From: Bacteroidales bacterium UBA5287
Lineage (GTDB): Bacteria > Bacteroidota > Bacteroidia > Bacteroidales > Dysgonomonadaceae
Assembly (NCBI GenBank): GCA_002411345.1
Contig: DHSL01000053.1
Location: 36,592 to 100,591 of the forward strand
DNA length: 64,000 bases
Reading direction: 5' to 3'
Both the position numbers and the translations under genes were made by a program. Every line of letters begins with the position of its first letter. Within the stretch, counting starts at the first letter, position 1. Below are positions 1-8,645 of this stretch, in pieces. A model generated the notes under the pieces. The model made no database searches, was not told the origin of the DNA, and saw only the letters and a list, made by a program, of their open reading frames with translations.

Positions 1-544
1 CAAATTTAACCGTGACAATAATGTAACCGGTTATTTTTCGCAGAAATATATAATGCCAAATCTTTCATTTAGTAAAATCGGTTCTTCGAATTTAGAAAGT
101 AAGCCTAGACCACTGATCCGTTTGGCAGAACTTTATTTGAATGTGGCAGAGTGTTATGCAGCTTTGGGTGACATGTCAAATGCAATTGAATATTTGAATG
201 TAATTCGTGAAAGAGCCGGTGTTCCTGATTTAATGCCAACAGATGTAACTGATGAAATGACCATTGTTGATTGGGTTCGGAACGAACGATCTATTGAACT
301 TTGGGGAGAAGGTCATCGATATTATGATGTCCGCCGTTGGATGATTGCACCTCAAACAATGGGACAAGGAATGAGATTAGGTTTGAATGCTTATGGAACC
401 TTGAATCCTACATTTGAAGAGTTTAATACAGTTGTGCCTGTAAATCAACCATTTGTATGGACGACTAGAATGTATTTATTACCTGTTTTTTATATTGAGG
501 TATATAAAAATCCACAAATGATACAATCTCCTGGATACAATTAA
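1..544 (+). CDS. SusD-family outer-membrane lipoprotein, 3' end only
   Basis: The reading frame is open from base 2, so this is the last about 180 residues of a gene that begins before the window. SusD/RagB proteins are surface lipoproteins that bind glycans on top of a SusC TonB-dependent porin. The visible part carries the typical C-terminal TPR-like helices (RLAELYLNVAECY, then a run ending NVIRERAGVPDL) and the late segment IELWGEGHRYYDVRRW, which is characteristic of the family. A partner susC would be expected upstream, outside the window. The next gene starts about 20 bases downstream on the same strand, which fits a polysaccharide-utilisation operon. The first Met in view (base 53) is internal and should not be taken as the start. 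Confidence 0.93.
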   Translation, partial: KFNRDNNVTGYFSQKYIMPNLSFSKIGSSNLESKPRPLIRLAELYLNVAECYAALGDMSNAIEYLNVIRERAGVPDLMPTDVTDEMTIVDWVRNERSIELWGEGHRYYDVRRWMIAPQTMGQGMRLGLNAYGTLNPTFEEFNTVVPVNQPFVWTTRMYLLPVFYIEVYKNPQMIQSPGYN

Positions 545-565
545 TTTAAGAAATAATAAATAGTG

Positions 566-1867
566 ATGAAGAAAAAAATATTGCATATAATAATATGTTC
601 GTTTTTATTATTGGGTTATTCCTGTGAAAATTATGACGAACTTATCCCCAAAGAATATGAAAAGATTCTATCAATGAAAGAAGTAGGGGAACAAAACCTG
701 ATACTTTATACTACGGGTGAAGATGGAGCTTTTGAAGTAACAATAATGAAAGGTGGTAAAACTCCAGAAATTAAAGCTGAAGCTGAAGTTGGAGTTATGA
801 ATGAAGATGAGCTCGCTGATTATTCCAAATTAGTAGGTAAGGAATATAAATTACTTCCTTCATCAATGTATGAAATACCTAATCCACAGGTAAACTTTAC
901 TACTGAAGAACGATATCAGAACAGAAGTATATTATTTAAAACAACTGATATTAAAATGCTTTTGGACGCTGAACCTCAAACAAATTATGTATTGCCAGTA
1001 ATGCTTACAAGTAATACTGATTCTGTGAATTCAGAAAAAAAACTCCTGATTTTGAAACCTAATGTTGTTGTTCCTGTTGTAACTTATGAAGAACTTGAAT
1101 CAAGTATAGCTGTTAGCGGAGAGGGCGTAACATACGATTTTTATTTAACTCTTCCATTTGAAAGTTTATGGGATTTTGAAGCTACAGTGGAAGTTGATCC
1201 AAGTTCAGTACCTTGGGATAAAATTTTACTACCATCAGCTACTTATACTATTGAAAATGGCGGAGCTGTATCTTTCAAGAAAGGCAGTCAAAAAAGTGAA
1301 CCATTGAGAATTACGATTAACAATGGCGACTTTTTTGGCAGTTCATATGTTATTCCAATCAAGATAACAAATATATCGTTACCTGGATTTGAATTCTCAT
1401 CAAGTGTTTTTAAACTTTACGGTGCATTTAATAAAATTCCACTGACTCCTGGTATGTTATCGACTAATGCACAGGAATCTTCTGAAGGGCCAATAGAAAA
1501 CTTGATTGATGAAAATCCTGCGTCTTACTTTCACTCAGCTTATTCATATCCAGTTTCTGACGCGCACTATATACAAATAAACTTGAAGGAACCCATCACA
1601 AAATGTGGTTTTGATTATCAAAACCGTAATAATTTTAATGGTAAACCTATGGAATTTGGAATTATGGTAAGTAGTGATGGTGATACTTGGACAGAATTGG
1701 CCCATGTTGATTCAGATTTACCTACCACAGCAGGTTCTAAATATTCGTCACCATTTTTTACAGCAACCCAGCCATTCTCATATTTTAGATATGTTGTGTA
1801 CAAAACAAATTCAGGATATTCACCTACGTTTTTTAGTTTGGCAGAATTTACACTTTTTGGTAAATAA
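566..1867 (+). CDS. DUF1735 plus discoidin (F5/8 type C) surface lipoprotein
   Basis: A 433-residue lipoprotein sits in the position usually taken by a SusE-like surface glycan-binding protein. The N-terminus is MKKKILHIIICSFLLLGYSC, with a lipobox ending in Cys. The N-terminal two thirds look like the DUF1735/BT_3987-type beta-sandwich region, possibly two repeats (about residues 40-150 and 170-285). The C-terminal about 140 residues resemble an F5/8 type C (discoidin) carbohydrate-binding fold (LIDENPASYFHS, then HYIQINL). A GTG lies directly before the ATG at 566; I chose the ATG because it starts the signal peptide. It probably binds the polysaccharide used by this locus. The ligand cannot be read from sequence. 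Confidence 0.82.
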   Translation: MKKKILHIIICSFLLLGYSCENYDELIPKEYEKILSMKEVGEQNLILYTTGEDGAFEVTIMKGGKTPEIKAEAEVGVMNEDELADYSKLVGKEYKLLPSSMYEIPNPQVNFTTEERYQNRSILFKTTDIKMLLDAEPQTNYVLPVMLTSNTDSVNSEKKLLILKPNVVVPVVTYEELESSIAVSGEGVTYDFYLTLPFESLWDFEATVEVDPSSVPWDKILLPSATYTIENGGAVSFKKGSQKSEPLRITINNGDFFGSSYVIPIKITNISLPGFEFSSSVFKLYGAFNKIPLTPGMLSTNAQESSEGPIENLIDENPASYFHSAYSYPVSDAHYIQINLKEPITKCGFDYQNRNNFNGKPMEFGIMVSSDGDTWTELAHVDSDLPTTAGSKYSSPFFTATQPFSYFRYVVYKTNSGYSPTFFSLAEFTLFGK

Positions 1868-1908
1868 ATAAAGAACCTGTTTTATTTAAAGTTCTTAAAA
1901 TTATTTCT

Positions 1909-1916
1909 TAACTTTG
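1909..1916 (+). promoter_or_regulatory. candidate -7 element (TAACTTTG) upstream of the GH109-like gene
   Basis: TAACTTTG matches the Bacteroidota -7 consensus TAnnTTTG. No good TTG -33 box is seen 19-21 bases upstream, so support is moderate. It would give a leader of about 100 bases that contains the inverted repeat at 1939-1980. Confidence 0.4.
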
Positions 1917-1938
1917 TGACATAAGTAGTGTTGTTTTT

Positions 1939-1980
1939 AATTTCTTTATCGGAAACGATTTTCTTTTCGATAAAGAAATT
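1939..1980. repeat. 13-bp perfect inverted repeat in the GH109 leader
   Basis: Arms AATTTCTTTATCG (1939-1951) and CGATAAAGAAATT (1968-1980) are exact reverse complements around a 16-base loop. The loop side contains a second, nested ATCG-GAAA-CGAT repeat (1948-1959). No U-run follows, so it is a poor terminator. An operator or leader structure is more likely. Confidence 0.6.
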
Positions 1981-2025
1981 TTAATATAAAATATAAATTC
2001 AATTAAATAATTTAAAAACAAGTTT

Positions 2026-3444
2026 ATGAAGAAATTGATTAATTTATTGATGGTTTTGGCCCTTATACTATCGGGTTGTAACACATCAAAAATGTACAAA
2101 AAAAATGAATATAAAGCTTTTCAGCCAATTCAAACTAATGTACCCGTTCGTCCTAAAGGTCAGAAACATGTTTTAGGTCTGACTGTTCCTAAAATTGAAA
2201 CTGTTCGTGTAGGTTTTATTGGATTAGGTATGCGAGGTCCCGGTGCAGTGAATCGTTTTACTAATATTCCAGGTACTGAAATTGTTGCTTTATGTGATAT
2301 ATATCCTGAAAGAGTTGAAAATACTCAAAAGATTCTTGAAAAAGCTGGCTTTCCTCGTGCAGCAGAATACAGCGGTAGTGAAGATGCTTGGAAAAAACTA
2401 TGTGAACGTGATGATATTGATCTTGTTTATATTGTAACCGATTGGAAAAATCATGCAGATATGATGATTTATGCTATGGAGCATGGCAAACATGTTGCAT
2501 GTGAAGTTCCAGCTGCGATGACTTTAGATGAAATATGGAGAGTTATTAATACAGCAGAAAAGACTCAAAAACATTGTATACAATTGGAAAACTGTGTATA
2601 TGATTTTTTTGAATTGACGACTCTTAATATGGCTCAAAAAGGACTTTTTGGTGAGATTTTACATGCAGAAGGCGCCTATATCCATAATCTTGCTGAATTT
2701 TGGGATTATTATGAAGGTGATTGGCGAATGGAGTTTAATAAAGAATTTAGAGGAGACGTTTACGCCACTCATGGAATGGGTCCAGCTTGTCAAGTATTAG
2801 ATATTCATCGTGGTGACAAAATGAATTATTTAGTATCAATGGATAATAAACCCGTAAATATTCCTGAATATTTAATTGAAAAAAGAGGTTTAAGTCCTGA
2901 TAGTGCATACGATTTTCAAAATGGTCAAAACACTATGACAATAATTCGTACAGAAAACGGAAAGACTATGCATATTCAGCATGATGTTTCTTCACCTCGT
3001 CCTTATAGTCGTATGTATCAAGTAAGTGGATCTAAAGGTTTTGCTCAGAAATATCCAATAGAAGGATATGCACTTGATGGTAATGAATTGAAAGATGGAA
3101 ATCCTGATCTGGAAAATTTAAGTTCTCATGCTTTTGTTTCTAATGATGTAAAAAATGAGTTGATGGAAAAGTATAAACACCCAATTCACCAAGAATTAGA
3201 AGAGATTGCAAAGAAAGTTGGTGGTCACGGAGGTATGGATTTTATCATGGATTACAGACTTGTTTATTGTCTGCAAAACGGTCTTCCACTTGATATGGAT
3301 GTATATGATCTTGCTGAATGGTGTTGTTTAGCTGATTTGGGACGTATTTCAATTGAAAACAATAGTGCTCCTGTTGCTATTCCTGATTTTACAAGAGGTC
3401 ATTGGAATGATATAAAAGGATATAGACATGCATTTGTAAAATAA
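2026..3444 (+). CDS. Gfo/Idh/MocA-family lipoprotein, GH109-like glycosidase
   Basis: A 472-residue protein with a lipoprotein signal (lipobox ALILSGC, Cys18) followed by an NAD-binding Rossmann motif, GFIGLGMRGPGAV, near residue 65. The rest matches the GH109 group of Gfo/Idh/MocA proteins: DIYPERVE after beta-strand 2, CEVPAAMTLDE, ATHGMGPACQ, and the C-terminal HGGMDFIMDYRLVYCLQNG. Characterised GH109 enzymes are alpha-N-acetylgalactosaminidases that hydrolyse by a redox-type mechanism with tightly bound NAD. Substrate specificity is not certain in this large family, so alpha-GalNAc release is an inference. It follows the SusD and discoidin genes and is probably part of the same locus, with its own leader. 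Confidence 0.85.
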   Translation: MKKLINLLMVLALILSGCNTSKMYKKNEYKAFQPIQTNVPVRPKGQKHVLGLTVPKIETVRVGFIGLGMRGPGAVNRFTNIPGTEIVALCDIYPERVENTQKILEKAGFPRAAEYSGSEDAWKKLCERDDIDLVYIVTDWKNHADMMIYAMEHGKHVACEVPAAMTLDEIWRVINTAEKTQKHCIQLENCVYDFFELTTLNMAQKGLFGEILHAEGAYIHNLAEFWDYYEGDWRMEFNKEFRGDVYATHGMGPACQVLDIHRGDKMNYLVSMDNKPVNIPEYLIEKRGLSPDSAYDFQNGQNTMTIIRTENGKTMHIQHDVSSPRPYSRMYQVSGSKGFAQKYPIEGYALDGNELKDGNPDLENLSSHAFVSNDVKNELMEKYKHPIHQELEEIAKKVGGHGGMDFIMDYRLVYCLQNGLPLDMDVYDLAEWCCLADLGRISIENNSAPVAIPDFTRGHWNDIKGYRHAFVK

Positions 3445-3463
3445 ACATTTAAATAATATTTTT

Positions 3464-3492
3464 AAAAGGTCGCATCAAGCGACCTTTTTTTT
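3464..3492 (+). terminator. Rho-independent terminator after the GH109-like gene
   Basis: A stem of AAAAGGTCGC / GCGACCTTTT with loop ATCAA is followed by a T-run, 20 bases after the stop codon. Confidence 0.85.
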
Positions 3493-3649
3493 GTATAAAT
3501 TACCATATTTACAATTATAAAATACAATATAATTTATAGCTAAATTCAGTATTTATAATCAGTTTTTTTATTATAAAATTCCATATGCATCAATTTTTTT
3601 GCTAATGATATTCATCATTGTTTTATTTATAAAGATTATTGAATAAATT

Positions 3650-3681
3650 TTGGTTTTTCATAACTAAAAAACTTATATTTG
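3650..3681 (+). promoter_or_regulatory. promoter of the sugar nucleotidyltransferase gene
   Basis: TTG at 3650-3652, a 21-base spacer, then TATATTTG at 3674-3681 (Bacteroidota -33/-7 pattern). The start codon follows 27 bases later. The rest of 3493-3648 is AT-rich and shows nothing else. Confidence 0.65.
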
Positions 3682-3708
3682 TAGAAAGTTAAATAAAAAT
3701 AGATTAAA

Positions 3709-4611
3709 ATGAAACCAACTCTTTTTGTACTAGCTGCAGGGATGGGCAGCCGTTATGGTGGACTAAAACAATTGGATGGAGTCGGCCCTAGTGGTGAAAC
3801 AATAATGGATTATTCAATTTATGACGCTGTAAATGCAGGCTTTGGCAAACTTGTTTTTGTTATAAGAGATACTTTTGAAAATGATTTTCGTGAAAAAATC
3901 GTAAAGAAATATGAGAAAAAAATTCCTGTTGAACTAGTGTTCCAAGATATAAATAATTTACCAGAAGGTTTTAAGGCTCCCGAAGGAAGAGAGAAACCAT
4001 GGGGAACAAATCATGCTGTTATGATGGGAAAGGATGTCATTAATGAACCTTTTGCTGTTATTAATGCTGATGATTTTTATGGGCGTGAAAGTTATAAAGT
4101 ACTTTGTGATTTTCTCACTAAATTGGAAAATGTAAATGATGAATATTGCATGATTGGATATCGTGTGGGAAATACTTTGTCAGAAAGTGGTACTGTTGCT
4201 CGTGGTATTTGTGAAACAGATATTGATAGTAATCTAACCGGAGTAGTAGAGCGTACACAAATAAAGCGTATTGACGGAGTAGTTAAATATAAAGACGAAA
4301 ATGATCAATGGATTGAAATCGATGATAATACACCAGTATCAATGAATATGTGGGGTTTTACCCCTGATTATTTTCAATATTCTGAAAATTACTTTGTGAA
4401 TTTTTTGAAAGAAAATGCTGAAAACTTGAAAGCAGAGTACTTTATACCCTTGTTAGTAAATGATTTAATCATTGAAAATAAAGTTAATGTTAAAGTTCTT
4501 GATACACCTTCTAAATGGTTTGGGGTAACATATGCTCAAGATAGACCTGAGGTGGTTGCAAAACTGCAAAAGCTTGTAGATGAAGGAGTTTATCCTTCTC
4601 CTTTGTGGTAA
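3709..4611 (+). CDS. nucleotidyltransferase for sugar phosphates
   Basis: A 300-residue soluble protein starting with the nucleotide-binding signature FVLAAGMGSRYGG of the NTP_transferase (glucose-1-phosphate thymidylyl/uridylyl-transferase) superfamily. The PWGTNHAV segment near residue 100 and the metal-binding NADDFYG near residue 121 fit the same fold. Members transfer a nucleotide to a sugar-1-phosphate with release of pyrophosphate. The exact sugar cannot be read. It lies upstream of galM, the FHS porter and galK, and no galT or galE is present in the window. It might therefore make UDP-galactose from galactose-1-phosphate; that is an inference from context. It has its own promoter and is separated from the gal genes by the CNNM gene. 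Confidence 0.85.
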   Translation: MKPTLFVLAAGMGSRYGGLKQLDGVGPSGETIMDYSIYDAVNAGFGKLVFVIRDTFENDFREKIVKKYEKKIPVELVFQDINNLPEGFKAPEGREKPWGTNHAVMMGKDVINEPFAVINADDFYGRESYKVLCDFLTKLENVNDEYCMIGYRVGNTLSESGTVARGICETDIDSNLTGVVERTQIKRIDGVVKYKDENDQWIEIDDNTPVSMNMWGFTPDYFQYSENYFVNFLKENAENLKAEYFIPLLVNDLIIENKVNVKVLDTPSKWFGVTYAQDRPEVVAKLQKLVDEGVYPSPLW

Positions 4612-4638
4612 TAATATTGTTTGAATTAAAACAACCAA

Positions 4639-5967
4639 ATGGTAATAATAGATATCATTGTTATTTTTCTACTTATTGTTCTCAATGGATATTTCGCTCT
4701 TTCTGAAATAGCTGTTGTTTCTGCAAAAAAGACAAAACTTGAAGCTGAAAGAAAAAAGGGTAGTAAGGGTGCTGAAATGGCCTTGAAACTTCAATCAGAT
4801 CCTGATAATTTTCTATCGGCGGTTCAAGTTGGAATAACTTTGATTGGAATTATAAATGGTGCATATGGTGGTGCAACTCTGTCTGTTTATGTAGAACCTT
4901 TATTTAAAAGATTTTCGTTGACTGAACCATATGCATATACTATTTCTTTGGTAATGGTTGTTTTCTTAATTACATATGTATCGATAGTAATTGGAGAATT
5001 AGTTCCGAAAACCGCTGCATTAAATAACCCAGAGAAAGTTGCTGTGACGGTTTCAAGATCGATAAATGTGGTTAGTATTATTTTTTATCCTTTTGTTAAA
5101 CTATTAGCTTTATCAACAAGTTTCTTAAACCGACTTATAGGATTGAAACCAAAAGAAGACAGGGTAACAGAAATGGAATTAAGAGCAATGTTGAAAACGG
5201 CTTCTCACGAAGGGGTGATTGATCTTGAAGAGAATATTATTCATGAACAAGTATTTTACTTTTCTGATAAAAGATCGATTCACATAATGACTCATCGTAC
5301 TGAAGTTGAGTGGGTAGATATTTCAAGACCGAAAGATGAAATTATTAAAGAGCTTTTAGAAACTAAACATAGTAATATTTTAGCTTGTAAAAACCGGATA
5401 GATGATTTTGTTGGGGTTATTTCAATTCGAAACTTCTTGATGAAGCTAACAAAAAAAGAGGAATTTACTATTGATGAATTGATTTTTGAACCATTGATTG
5501 TTCCTGCTACTTTGCGTGCTCAAAGAGTACTGGAATCGATGAAAAAAAATCGACAATTTATTGCAGTAGTCGTAGATGAATATGGAAGTTTAGAAGGAAT
5601 TATTACATTGCATGATATATTTGAAAATATTCTTGGTACTATTCCCGAAGAATCAGATACTGATCCTTTGATTTTTATGAGAAACGAGTATTCTGCATTG
5701 ATTAGTGGTGAAGCACCTATTGAATTGATTTCATATTTAGATGAAGATTTTATAGTTGATTTTGATGAAATAGATTATTCAACTGTTGCAGGATTTGTAT
5801 TCTCTTCTCTTAACAAAATTCCTAGTGTGGGAGACCATTTTGTATTTGGAGATTTATATTTTGAAGTGATGGATATAGATAATAATAGAATTGATAAAGT
5901 GTTGGTAACCAATATTAAAAAAGAAAAAGAAGCTAATGATAAAAGTAATTTCAACGAAAACAATTAA
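4639..5967 (+). CDS. CNNM/CorC-type membrane protein (DUF21, CBS pair, CorC_HlyC)
   Basis: A 442-residue member of the 'hemolysin' family related to CorC/YtfL and CNNM. Order of domains: DUF21 with three or four membrane segments (about residues 1-190, starting IIDIIVIFLLIVLNGYFALSE), a CBS-domain pair (about 205-330, ending VVVDEYGSLEGIITLHDI), and the C-terminal CorC_HlyC transporter-associated domain (about 345-430). CNNM/CorC proteins are linked to Mg2+ or other divalent-ion export and tolerance; true hemolytic activity is doubtful. It starts 27 bases after the nucleotidyltransferase stop and may be cotranscribed with it. I see no functional link to galactose use. Confidence 0.88.
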   Translation: MVIIDIIVIFLLIVLNGYFALSEIAVVSAKKTKLEAERKKGSKGAEMALKLQSDPDNFLSAVQVGITLIGIINGAYGGATLSVYVEPLFKRFSLTEPYAYTISLVMVVFLITYVSIVIGELVPKTAALNNPEKVAVTVSRSINVVSIIFYPFVKLLALSTSFLNRLIGLKPKEDRVTEMELRAMLKTASHEGVIDLEENIIHEQVFYFSDKRSIHIMTHRTEVEWVDISRPKDEIIKELLETKHSNILACKNRIDDFVGVISIRNFLMKLTKKEEFTIDELIFEPLIVPATLRAQRVLESMKKNRQFIAVVVDEYGSLEGIITLHDIFENILGTIPEESDTDPLIFMRNEYSALISGEAPIELISYLDEDFIVDFDEIDYSTVAGFVFSSLNKIPSVGDHFVFGDLYFEVMDIDNNRIDKVLVTNIKKEKEANDKSNFNENN

Positions 5968-5969
5968 AA

Positions 5970-6007
5970 TTTAGATTAATATTAAAAAAAGTCAATATTA
6001 ATCTAAA
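5970..6007. terminator. 14-bp AT-rich inverted repeat after the CNNM gene
   Basis: Perfect arms TTTAGATTAATATT (5970-5983) and AATATTAATCTAAA (5994-6007) lie directly after the stop codon at 5967. There is no T-run on the plus strand, so termination is plausible but not proven. Confidence 0.45.
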
Positions 6008-6095
6008 AAACAATCAATTAGATATGATTTTGAATTAAGAGAATGAAAAAGATGTTTTATAACATATTAAATAATTATGATATTTTAAAAAGTAA

Positions 6096-6110
6096 GTGTT
6101 ACATTTACAC
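6096..6110. promoter_or_regulatory. candidate operator upstream of galM
   Basis: GTGTTACATTTACAC is an imperfect palindrome (GTGT-A...T-ACAC, five of seven base pairs symmetric). It covers a -7-like TACATTTA, 53 bases before the galM start. Such a position suits repression by the neighbouring Nudix-type regulator, but no second copy was found near galK or the regulator. Confidence 0.3.
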
Positions 6111-6162
6111 CGATTTTTAAAAGATCCAGTCTTCATACTTATTTTTAAACACCAAGAACGGA

Positions 6163-7242
6163 ATGAAAAAAACAGAAGGTATATCCGGTTTGCAAATTGC
6201 ATTATTTGAAAAAAATGTTGACGGTAAGCAAACCGGATTGTACACTCTCACTAATTCAAGTGGGAGTGAGTTAACAATTACAAATTATGGTGCCAAAATT
6301 GTTTCAATAATGGTTCCTGACAAAAACGGGAAGTTTATAGACGTAGTGTTAGGACATTCTTCAATTGAAGAATATCTAAAATCGGAAGAACCGTATTTTG
6401 GAGCAATTTGTGGACGGACAGGTAATAGAATTGCAAAGGGTAAATTTACCCTTGATGGAAAAGTCTATACATTGGCTGTTAATAATGGTCCTAATTCGCT
6501 TCATGGCGGAATTAAGGGCTTTAACGCTGTTGTGTGGGATGTTGTAAAAGAATCTGATAATTTTATAGAATTACATTATTTGTCAGTAGACGGTGAAGAA
6601 GGTTATCCTGGAAATTTAGATGTTTATGTGTCTTACACTTTAACTAATGAAAATGAGGTGATTATAAGCTATCGTGCAACTACAGATCAATCAACTATAC
6701 TAAACCTTACAAATCATTCATATTTTAATTTATCAGGTGCAGGTGATCCATATATAGGTGATCATTTGCTTACTATTCACGCTGATACATATTTGCCTAC
6801 TGATGAAACAGCAATTCCTTATGGACCTGCTGAATCAGTAAAAGGTACACCAATGGATTTTACAACTTCTCATGCTATTGGGGAACGTATAAATGATGAT
6901 TTTGAACAACTCCGTTTTGGAAAAGGATATGATCATACATTTGTTTTAAACAAAAAAACCTCTGATGAATTTGCATATTTTGGGGTTTGTGAATCCCCAA
7001 AAACCGGGATTGTTATGGAGATGTTTACTGATCAACCTGGCGTTCAGATTTATACAGGTAATTGGATGACAGGAAATTTCGTGGCAAAAAACGATATGTA
7101 CTATCCTGAAAGATCAGCTGTGTGTTTTGAAACTCAACATTATCCTGACAGTATTAACAAACCTGATTATCCTTCGGTTGTTCTTAGACCGGGAGAAGTT
7201 TTTAATTCAAAAACTACTTATAAATTTTCAATAAGAAAATAG
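6163..7242 (+). CDS. galM: aldose 1-epimerase (galactose mutarotase)
   Basis: A 359-residue cytosolic enzyme of the aldose-1-epimerase fold that interconverts alpha and beta anomers of galactose or glucose before phosphorylation by GalK. Diagnostic motifs: YFGAICGRTGNRIAKG, NGPNSLHGG (about residue 110), the catalytic-His motif LTNHSYFNLSG (His near residue 185), and the catalytic-Glu region FETQHYPDSIN (near 322). The length is normal and there is no signal peptide, unlike some secreted Bacteroidales homologues. It is the first gene of a co-directional galM-porter-galK set, with a candidate operator in front. Confidence 0.95.
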   Translation: MKKTEGISGLQIALFEKNVDGKQTGLYTLTNSSGSELTITNYGAKIVSIMVPDKNGKFIDVVLGHSSIEEYLKSEEPYFGAICGRTGNRIAKGKFTLDGKVYTLAVNNGPNSLHGGIKGFNAVVWDVVKESDNFIELHYLSVDGEEGYPGNLDVYVSYTLTNENEVIISYRATTDQSTILNLTNHSYFNLSGAGDPYIGDHLLTIHADTYLPTDETAIPYGPAESVKGTPMDFTTSHAIGERINDDFEQLRFGKGYDHTFVLNKKTSDEFAYFGVCESPKTGIVMEMFTDQPGVQIYTGNWMTGNFVAKNDMYYPERSAVCFETQHYPDSINKPDYPSVVLRPGEVFNSKTTYKFSIRK

Positions 7243-7291
7243 ATTTATAATTATTTTATAACAAATGAATAAATAAACAAATAAAAAACTT

Positions 7292-8581
7292 ATGACAACA
7301 ACAACTTCAACTGAAAAAACAAATTATGCATTACCTATAGCGGTGATGTTTCTTCTGTTCTTTATGATTTCTTTCGTAACAGGACTGCAAAATCCATTTG
7401 CTATTATTGTAAAAGATCAATTCGAAGCAAGTAACTTCATGTCTCAACTTGGAAATGCTGCTAATTTTATAGCTTATGCATTTATGGGCATTCCCGCCGG
7501 TATTATTCTTCAAAAAAAAGGATATAAATTTACTTCATTAACTGCAGTTCTTGTTGGTTTTATTGGAGTTTCAATTACTTTCCTTTCAGGGGTAACTGAA
7601 AGTTTTGGAGTATATTTAACTGGTGCTTTTATCTCTGGTTTCTCAATGTGTATGCTTAATACTGTTGTAAATCCAATGCTTAATACTTTAGGTGGAGGTG
7701 GAAATAAAGGTAATCAACTAATTCAGTTTGGTGGTGCTATTAATTCTATCGGTGCAACAATTGCTCCTGTATTAGGTGGTTATTTGATTGGAAGCGCAGT
7801 TAATAAAACTATTCAAGATGCTAACCCTGCGTTATTTTTAGCTATGGGTATTTTTGCATTTGCTTTTATTGTTTTGTTAGTTGTTAAAATTCCCGAACCA
7901 GGTTTGGCAATTACGAAGAATCAACCAAAGAAAACAAAAAAAGATAAACATAGTGCATTATCTTTCCGTCACTTTATTTTCGGAATAATCGCTATATTCA
8001 TATATGTAGGTGTTGAAGTAGGCATTCCTAATATGGCAAATCTTTATATGACAACAGATGTTACAGGTGGTGGCTTAAATATTGCTACAGGTGTTGCTGG
8101 ATCAATCGTAGGAGCTTATTGGTTATTAATGCTTGCAGGAAGATTGATAGGTGGAGTTATTGGGGCTAAAGTTTCAAGTAAAGCTATGTTGGCAACCGCA
8201 TCATCTTTAGGTATATTGCTTATTGTAATTGCTATGTTTATGCCTATAGAACCTTCAATTAATATGTTTGGAGCGGTTGTTCCTGCAAAAATATTATTTA
8301 TTGTTTTATGTGGACTTTGTACATCTATTATGTGGGGAAGTATCTTTAATCTTGCTGTTGAAGGTTTGGGAAAATTTACAGAAATGGCCTCAGGGATTTT
8401 CATGGTAATGGTTTGCGGTGGCGGTTTATTACCTCTATTGCAAGGTGCTCTTGCTGACAGTTTAGGATTTCTTAATAGTTATTGGCTGATTGTTGTTGGT
8501 TTTGCTGCTCTTTTATTATATGCAGTAGTAGGTTCAAAAAATGTTAATACTAATATTGTAACTACTGAAGAGAAAGCTTAA
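7292..8581 (+). CDS. FHS-family sugar:proton symporter (glucose/galactose porter)
   Basis: A 429-residue major-facilitator protein with about 12 membrane segments. It resembles the fucose-galactose-glucose:H+ symporter (FHS) family, FucP/GluP type: an early FFMISFVTGLQNPF segment, GAFISGFSMCMLNTVVNPML (helix 4 region), GGAINSIGATIAPVLGG, and a basic central loop (PKKTKKDK) between the two halves. Position between galM and galK makes galactose and/or glucose the likely substrate, imported across the inner membrane. It follows galM by 49 bases. The symbol galP or gluP is often used for such genes, but specificity cannot be read here. Confidence 0.88.
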   Translation: MTTTTSTEKTNYALPIAVMFLLFFMISFVTGLQNPFAIIVKDQFEASNFMSQLGNAANFIAYAFMGIPAGIILQKKGYKFTSLTAVLVGFIGVSITFLSGVTESFGVYLTGAFISGFSMCMLNTVVNPMLNTLGGGGNKGNQLIQFGGAINSIGATIAPVLGGYLIGSAVNKTIQDANPALFLAMGIFAFAFIVLLVVKIPEPGLAITKNQPKKTKKDKHSALSFRHFIFGIIAIFIYVGVEVGIPNMANLYMTTDVTGGGLNIATGVAGSIVGAYWLLMLAGRLIGGVIGAKVSSKAMLATASSLGILLIVIAMFMPIEPSINMFGAVVPAKILFIVLCGLCTSIMWGSIFNLAVEGLGKFTEMASGIFMVMVCGGGLLPLLQGALADSLGFLNSYWLIVVGFAALLLYAVVGSKNVNTNIVTTEEKA

Positions 8582-8645
8582 TTTGAACAAGTTTTATAAG
8601 GTTCAATTTTGGCAGTAAGATATTATTACAAAAAATAATGTTATA

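Noticed and set aside
1674..1871. Short plus-strand ORF at the end of the discoidin gene
   Set aside because: It overlaps the discoidin domain in another frame and has no support.
8583..8606. Short hairpin TTGAAC...GTTCAA between the porter and galK
   Set aside because: Only six pairs with a long loop, so too weak to call a terminator or attenuator.
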